NCBI GenBank assembly: GCA_023935145.1
Contig: CM043698.1
Span: forward strand, 19,037,001-19,101,000
Direction: 5' to 3'
Origin: Bretschneidera sinensis
Lineage: Eukaryota; Streptophyta; Magnoliopsida; Brassicales; Akaniaceae
DNA: 64,000 nt
Positions 59,618 through 64,000 of the stretch are shown piece after piece. The position numbers and the translations under genes were made by a program. Within the stretch, counting starts at the first letter, position 1. Every line of letters begins with the position of its first letter. Under the pieces are notes generated by a model. That model saw only the letters and a program-made list of their open reading frames with translations, did no database searches and was not told where the DNA came from.

Positions 59618-60165
59618 ATGGAGGATCTCCAATTGGAAGATGTCAAGACTAAGAAACCAAACCCAACAACAACAAACACCATAGAAAAGGGTAACAGAGA
59701 AACCAAAGAAGAATTCAACAAATTAGAAATATTATTGGGGCTGATCCCATTATTCTTTATGCTTCATCATTCAATTCATGCTTATCAAGTCCATGCTCAA
59801 GCACATTCCCTTGCTTTTCTATCTTTCACTGTTCGAATGTGGGTCTTTGCAGTTCCCCGTCACCATGACTCTGGCTAACATCCTTGTCTTCTCATGATTC
59901 TATCTCAATATTACATTGATTACTGCTTTCACTCCATGCCATGATCACAAAGCTGATTTTGCCGGTAGCACGCGGATTGCTGTATATCATGGGAATAGTA
60001 TCAGTTGCACAGGCAACTGCTCTCTTTTCTGGCTCGATTTACATGCAAATCACTCTGCTATTGTACCAAATGCTTGACCTGTGCAGCAGATCTATCTGGA
60101 TAGAAATGGATATATATATGTCTGTTTCAAATAAGGTTAACATATGGTCTAAGATTTTTACTTAG
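59618..60165 (+). pseudogene. small membrane-protein-like gene, apparently frameshifted
   Basis: The first frame (ATG 59618, 86 residues) has a charged N-terminus (MEDLQLEDVKTKKPNPTTTN) and then a hydrophobic stretch, LLGLIPLFFMLHHSIHAYQV, continuing HAQAHSLAFLSFTVRMW. It ends at a TAA in 59878. Shifting frame near 59853 gives VTMTLANILVFS, a stop, and FYLNITLITAF. A third frame from 59941 is strongly hydrophobic (LILPVARGLLYIMGIVSVAQ). A good TATA box and leader suggest a once-real gene with two or three membrane helices, now broken, or else an unrecognised intron. Family unknown. Confidence 0.45.
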
Positions 60166-60483
60166 ACGCTAGCATGATAGTCGAATGAAATCTTTCCTAG
60201 TTTTATGTTGGATCGATTTTACACAAGTGCAAAGTCTTTTTTTTCCTCTTCTTTTCTTTTAAATATTTGTATCATTTTATAGACGGTACTCACTGGTTCT
60301 AGACAATTTCTTTTCTTTCTTTTTTCCCAAAGAGAAAATGATGAACAAAGCATATCTCATGATATAATCAGAAACAGGAAGCAAAGGATTTTTAGGCAGA
60401 AGAAAGAAAAACGTTGGGGAAGTGGTAGAAACTTGTTACTTTATTTTAAAATTGATATGGAATCCTTGTTATTTTATAGTTAT
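60166..60483. other. short intergenic stretch, no gene
   Basis: AT-rich DNA between the small gene and the copia element, with T-rich tracts near 60235-60260. The last five bases, GTTAT, are the left target duplication of the element. Confidence 0.6.
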
Positions 60484-60887
60484 TGTTATTCGTGGAGACA
60501 ATTGGTGACGAAGTGAGAGAAATAAAACAATGAACTTTTGGTGGAGTGGAGACAAGATAAAAAGGAAGACAGTAGCTGCAAACTTAGACTTCGCTAGCCG
60601 CCCACTTCTTTTTATCTTGTTTTATGTTCACACTCAATGCTGGTTTATGTTCACACTCAATGTTGAGCCTATAAATAGGCATTGAAACATTGGTTTCAAT
60701 ATCAACATAACACAGTAGAAGATAGTGTGAGAGACAGAGTGTGTTGTAATTCTCTGTGGCTTTTGCCAAATAGTCAAATACTTTGAGTGTTGGTCCGAGG
60801 AGTAGGCTCATTGTCGAACCTCGTTAAATCTCTGTGTTTAATTCTTTGTGTGTGTATGTTGTTCGAATTCTTGCTATTTCCTTAACA
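60484..60887 (+). repeat. 5' LTR of the copia element
   Basis: TGTTATTCG...CCTTAACA. Contains a 23-24-bp direct repeat (TTTATGTTCACACTCAATG twice, near 60622 and 60646) and CCTATAAATAGGC at about 60668. The minus-strand 75-residue frame inside it is spurious. Confidence 0.9.
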
Positions 60888-61079
60888 ACTGGTATCAGAG
60901 CTTTTGGTGATAAATTTTTGTCTGTTTTTTGCGATGGTACTATTCATATGAATAGTGAATTTCGTGAATAGTGAAATTTTACCGGTGGTACCGATTCATC
61001 GGCAACGGTGTTCTAATATACAGAAGTTCGCAGGAATTTTCAAAAAAGATCCAGAGAAAGCCATATTCGAGTTGGAGTA

Positions 61080-62055
61080 ATGCCGGATAAAGGTAAAGTA
61101 AGGATCGAGAAGTTCAATGGAGCAAACTTCGGTTTGTGGAAGATGCAAATAAAGGATTATCTTTACCAGAAAGACCTCTATCTTCCTCTTGGCGGCAAAA
61201 CAAAGAAACCACAGGAAATGACAGATGAATAGTGGGAGGTACTGGACAGGAAGGCTCTTGGCACGATCAGACTTTCTCTCGTTGCAACTATCGCGTTCAA
61301 CATTTCGAAGGAGAAAACCACTATAGATTTAATGGCGGCTCTGTCCAAAATGTACGAGAAGCCATCAACCTCAAATAAGGTATTCTTGATGAAAAGACTC
61401 TTCAATATAAAGATGGAAGACAGTGGTAGCATCGCTGAACTCTTGAATGGTTTCAACACACTGACAAGTCAGTTAGAATCCATTGGGATCAGCTTCGACG
61501 ACGAAGTTAGAGCACTGCTAACTTTGTCAACGTTATCAGATAGTTGGGATAGTTTAGTAATGGCCGTCAGTAACTTTTCTGGCTCTGGAAAGCTAAAATT
61601 CGATGATGTTGTGGGAGTTCTTCTAAGCAAAGAATTGCGCAGAAGATCTTCTGGATCTGCGGAAACGTCTGGGAACGCTTTGAGCATAGAAGAATGAGGA
61701 AGATCTTCAAATAGAGGAAACAAGAACTGTGGAAGTTCTAATTTTAGGAAGAGTAAATCAAGAGGACCAAAATCAAGAAGTGGAGGTTGGTAGAACTGCG
61801 GAAAGAAATGACATCTGATGAGAGATTGCAAAGCACCAAAGCAGAATGATAATCAGGAAAGTAAAAATTCTATTAATCTTTCTGATAAAGATTTTGATGC
61901 TTTGATTCTTTCTATTACTGTTCGTAATGATTTGTGGGGGATAGATTCTGGTGCATATTTTCATGCTACTTGTCATAAGGAGATATTCCAAAAATATGTG
62001 CAGGGTGATTTCGGGAAAGTGTATCTCGGAGATGATGAACCATGCAGTAGCTCAT
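61080..62055 (+). pseudogene. copia gag, zinc knuckle and protease, broken
   Basis: Gag starts at the ATG at 61080 (MPDKGKVRIEKFNGANFGLW), with a stop replacing a tryptophan/glutamate codon region at about 61230 (MTDE, stop, WEVLDRKALG). It continues through the conserved MYEKPSTSNKVFLMKRLF block to a stop at 61697. The zinc knuckle (NCGKK, stop, HLMRDC, near 61796) has lost its first cysteine and has an internal stop. Protease follows with the DSGA active-site motif at about 61944 (WGIDSGAYFHATCHKEIF). The coding region then breaks off after GDFGKVYLGDDEPC. Confidence 0.8.
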
Positions 62056-63121
62056 TGGACAGAAGGAGAGATGAGTGAACAAGAGATTTACACAGATGCC
62101 ATGGAGTGTAAGGATTCGTCAAAGTGGCAACTAGCTATGAAGAAAGAAATGGATTCTTTGAGAATGAACAACTTCTGGGAATTGGTGCACATTCCGGGAA
62201 AACAGAGAGTTGTGGATTGTAAGTGGACTTACAAGGTCAAAGAAGGGTACCCTCCAGGAGATGAAGTCCGGAACAAGGCTAGGCTGGTGTCGAATGGGTT
62301 CACAAGAAGAAAAGACATAGATTTCACAGAAACTTTCTCACCTGGACACAAGGTGGAGAAAATGGTGAGTATCCTCATCTATATCATTGACGTGCTGTTG
62401 GTTCAGAACAGCAAGAAGAGGATGAAAAGGTTTACATCTCAACTCAATGAGGATTTCGAGATGAAGGATCTCAGCCTTACACAAAAGATCCTTGAGATGA
62501 GAAGAATTCGGGAAAGGAAACCAACAAAAAATTCCCTTGCTGGTCATTTCAAGTTCTCCAGCAAAAGATGTCCTGGAATGGATGAGGAGAAGAAGGAAAT
62601 GGATAAGGTCCCTTACTATAGTGCGGATGGACCAGTCATGTGAATGATGGTGAGCACTAAACCCGAAATTTCTCAGGCAATGGGTGTTCTCAGCAGATTT
62701 GTGAGTAATCCCAGAAAGAAGCATTGGCTTGGGATGAAGTGGTTGCTGAGGTATTTGAAGGCTTAGTGGCAGCCGGTGGTAGCACTCATAACAACCGGGG
62801 CAGAATGCATAGCGGCTACGGAAGCCATAAAGAAGGCTATAGGGTACAAAGGGTTGTTGAATGAGTGAGAGGTCCTAAAAGAGCAAGTGGTGGTGTCTTC
62901 GGATAGCCAAAGTGTGTGGCACTTATGGAGGAATCCAGTGTTCAATGAGGGAATGAAGCATATGGATGTTTGGTATCATTACATTTCAGAAAATGATACT
63001 AAAGGATGCATTCATATTGACAAGAAGACCACGGAAGAAAGTCCTACAGATTTAGACACCAAAGTTCTACCTCTAAGAAGGTCCAATCATTGCCTTGGAC
63101 TTCTTAGGAGTGGAGTCGGTT
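62056..63121 (+). pseudogene. copia RT and RNase H, with internal deletions
   Basis: The RT N-terminal part is clear: DSSKWQLAMKKEMDSLRMNN, VDCKWTYKVKEGYPPGDEVR, DIDFTETFSPGHKVEKM. It then jumps to the catalytic-loop region, degenerate as YIIDVLLV where YVDDMLI is usual. The RNase H start (KPEISQAMGVLSRFVSNPRK, LLRYLKA) ends at a stop. It resumes at VVALITTGAECIAATEAIKK after loss of the middle, then SDSQSVWHLWRNPVF and the usual tail. Two RT Asp of the YVDD motif are not preserved as a pair, so it is inactive. Confidence 0.8.
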
Positions 63122-63161
63122 AATTGATGACTCAAGGTGAGTTTTTTCTAAGAAAGGCAGA

Positions 63162-63345
63162 AAACCAAAGCTTGAAAAGCTGGAACTGGTCCATACAGAC
63201 GTGTGGGGACCAACCAAGTGGAAAGCTATGGTTAAGACTGAAACAGGTCGGAAGCTAAATTGTCTGAGGTCAGACAATGGTGGAGAATATTACAGCAATG
63301 AATTTGAGGAATATTGTGCTCTCAATGGTAAATTGTCTCCAAGTG
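63162..63345 (+). pseudogene. copia integrase fragment, misplaced after RNase H
   Basis: The frame reads KPKLEKLELVHTDVWGP, then KWKAMVKTETGRKLNCLRSD, NGGEYYSNEFEEYCALNG. These match the copia integrase core around the first and second catalytic Asp (HTD and RSDNGGEY). The segment between them is deleted, and the third catalytic residue is lacking. In copia elements integrase lies between protease and RT; here it is between RNase H and the 3' LTR. Confidence 0.75.
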
Positions 63346-63351
63346 GGAGAT

Positions 63352-63772
63352 TGTTATTGGTGGAGACAATTGGTAGCAAAGTGGGAGAAATAAAACAATG
63401 AATTTTCGATGGAGTGGAGACAAGATAAAAAAGAGGGACAAGATAAAAAGGAGGACAACAGCTGCAAACTTAGACTTTGCTAGCCGCCCACTTCTTTTTA
63501 TCTTGTTTTATGTTCACACTCAATACTGGTTTATGTTCACACTCAATGCTGAGCCTATAAATAGACATTGAAACCTTGGTTTCAATATCAACATAACACA
63601 GTAGAAGATAGTGTGAGAGACAGAGTGTGTTGTAATTCTCTGTGGCTTTTGCCAAATTGTCAAATACTTTGGGTGTTGGTCCGAGGAGAAGCTCATTGCC
63701 GAACCTTGTTAAATCTCTGTGTTTAATTCTTTGTGTGTGCATGTTGTTCGAATTCTTGCTATTTCCTTAACA
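63352..63772 (+). repeat. 3' LTR of the copia element
   Basis: TGTTATTGG...CCTTAACA. Longer than the 5' LTR by 17 bases, mainly through an extra GGACAAGATAAAAA-type unit near 63430-63450. Otherwise closely matching. Confidence 0.9.
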
Positions 63773-63777
63773 GTTAT

Positions 63778-64000
63778 GATATTTCCTTTGGTGTTCAGCA
63801 CTTTGAAATTGGAATTCTTGAACTTTTTAATGCAATAGTTTTACATGGATTCTAATCAAAGTTTAGTTTTAATCCAAGAATGTTGCAAACAAAGTTTTTT
63901 TCTTTTTCACTTACTAAGTTGATTAATTAGTACAAAACTCATGTATCACATATCAATACTTGGGACTTCAATTTTGATTCCTAGTTTTTCCCTCTCCATT
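63778..64000. other. right flank, no gene seen
   Basis: AT-rich DNA after the copia element to the end of the window, with no supported feature. Confidence 0.6.

Larger units (their letters stand above)
60484..63772 (+). mobile_element. internally deleted, rearranged Ty1/copia retrotransposon
   Basis: LTRs are 60484-60887 (404 bp) and 63352-63772 (421 bp). The target duplication is a perfect GTTAT (60479-60483 and 63773-63777). The PBS TGGTATCAGAGC lies at 60890-60901. The purine tract AAGTGGGAGAT immediately precedes the 3' LTR, as in Tnt1-type elements. Each LTR has a TATA-like CCTATAAATAG. Order inside is gag, zinc knuckle, protease, RT N-part, RT C-part, RNase H, integrase fragment. Total 3289 bp, well short of the ~5 kb of an autonomous copia element. 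The LTRs are still very similar, so insertion is not ancient. Confidence 0.92.

Noticed and set aside
60584..60811. 75-residue minus-strand frame, repeated at 63470-63742
   Set aside because: Both copies are the antisense of the copia LTRs; repetition reflects the two LTRs.
1..64000. tRNA, rRNA, snoRNA or CRISPR features
   Set aside because: No convincing B-box-type tRNA core, rRNA segment or regularly spaced repeat-spacer array noticed by eye. CRISPR is not expected in a plant nuclear genome. A covariance-model scan would be needed to exclude small RNA genes.

Overview
This is nuclear DNA of a flowering plant, probably a eudicot. Coding DNA is sparse, intergenic DNA is AT-rich, genes have many introns, and LTR retrotransposons and MITEs are abundant. 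I cannot name the species. Two conserved housekeeping genes anchor the window, both on the minus strand. They are a WDR75/UTP17-like nucleolar WD40 gene (14 exons, 11471 to 627, running off the left edge) and a complete alpha-COP gene of the COPI coat (56656 to 51679, 1217 codons, plus a 5'UTR intron).

Layout. 1-11640: WDR75, with a small LTR element (2981-4892, TSD CTTAC) in its 4.4-kb intron 13. 12155-35360: a tandem segmental duplication of about 11-12 kb, copies A and B, with a shorter diverged third copy C at 42865-45067. Each of A and B carries a degenerate LEC1-type NF-YB pseudogene, a minus-strand non-autonomous LTR element, a hAT-like MITE, other MITEs and recurrent minus-strand exon remnants. 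Copy B alone carries a 1.4-kb TRIM-like element and a solo LTR of the same family. The matching positions in A are clean empty sites, so the order of events can be read. 35361-42566: a 2-kb gypsy-type LTR joins copy B to a left-truncated CACTA (En/Spm) element. That element holds an array of units of about 162 bp, interrupted precisely by a second, oppositely oriented LTR. 45068-51600: mostly AT-rich repeats, plus a degenerate coding remnant near 50 kb. 51679-57150: alpha-COP. 59528-60165: a small, apparently broken membrane-protein gene with a TATA box. 60484-63772: a complete-ended but internally deleted Ty1/copia element whose integrase fragment lies after RNase H, not before reverse transcriptase.

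The two intact genes act in unrelated housekeeping processes (18S pre-rRNA processing and Golgi-ER vesicle traffic). Nothing suggests they work together. The main interest is how repeats have built and reshuffled the DNA between them.
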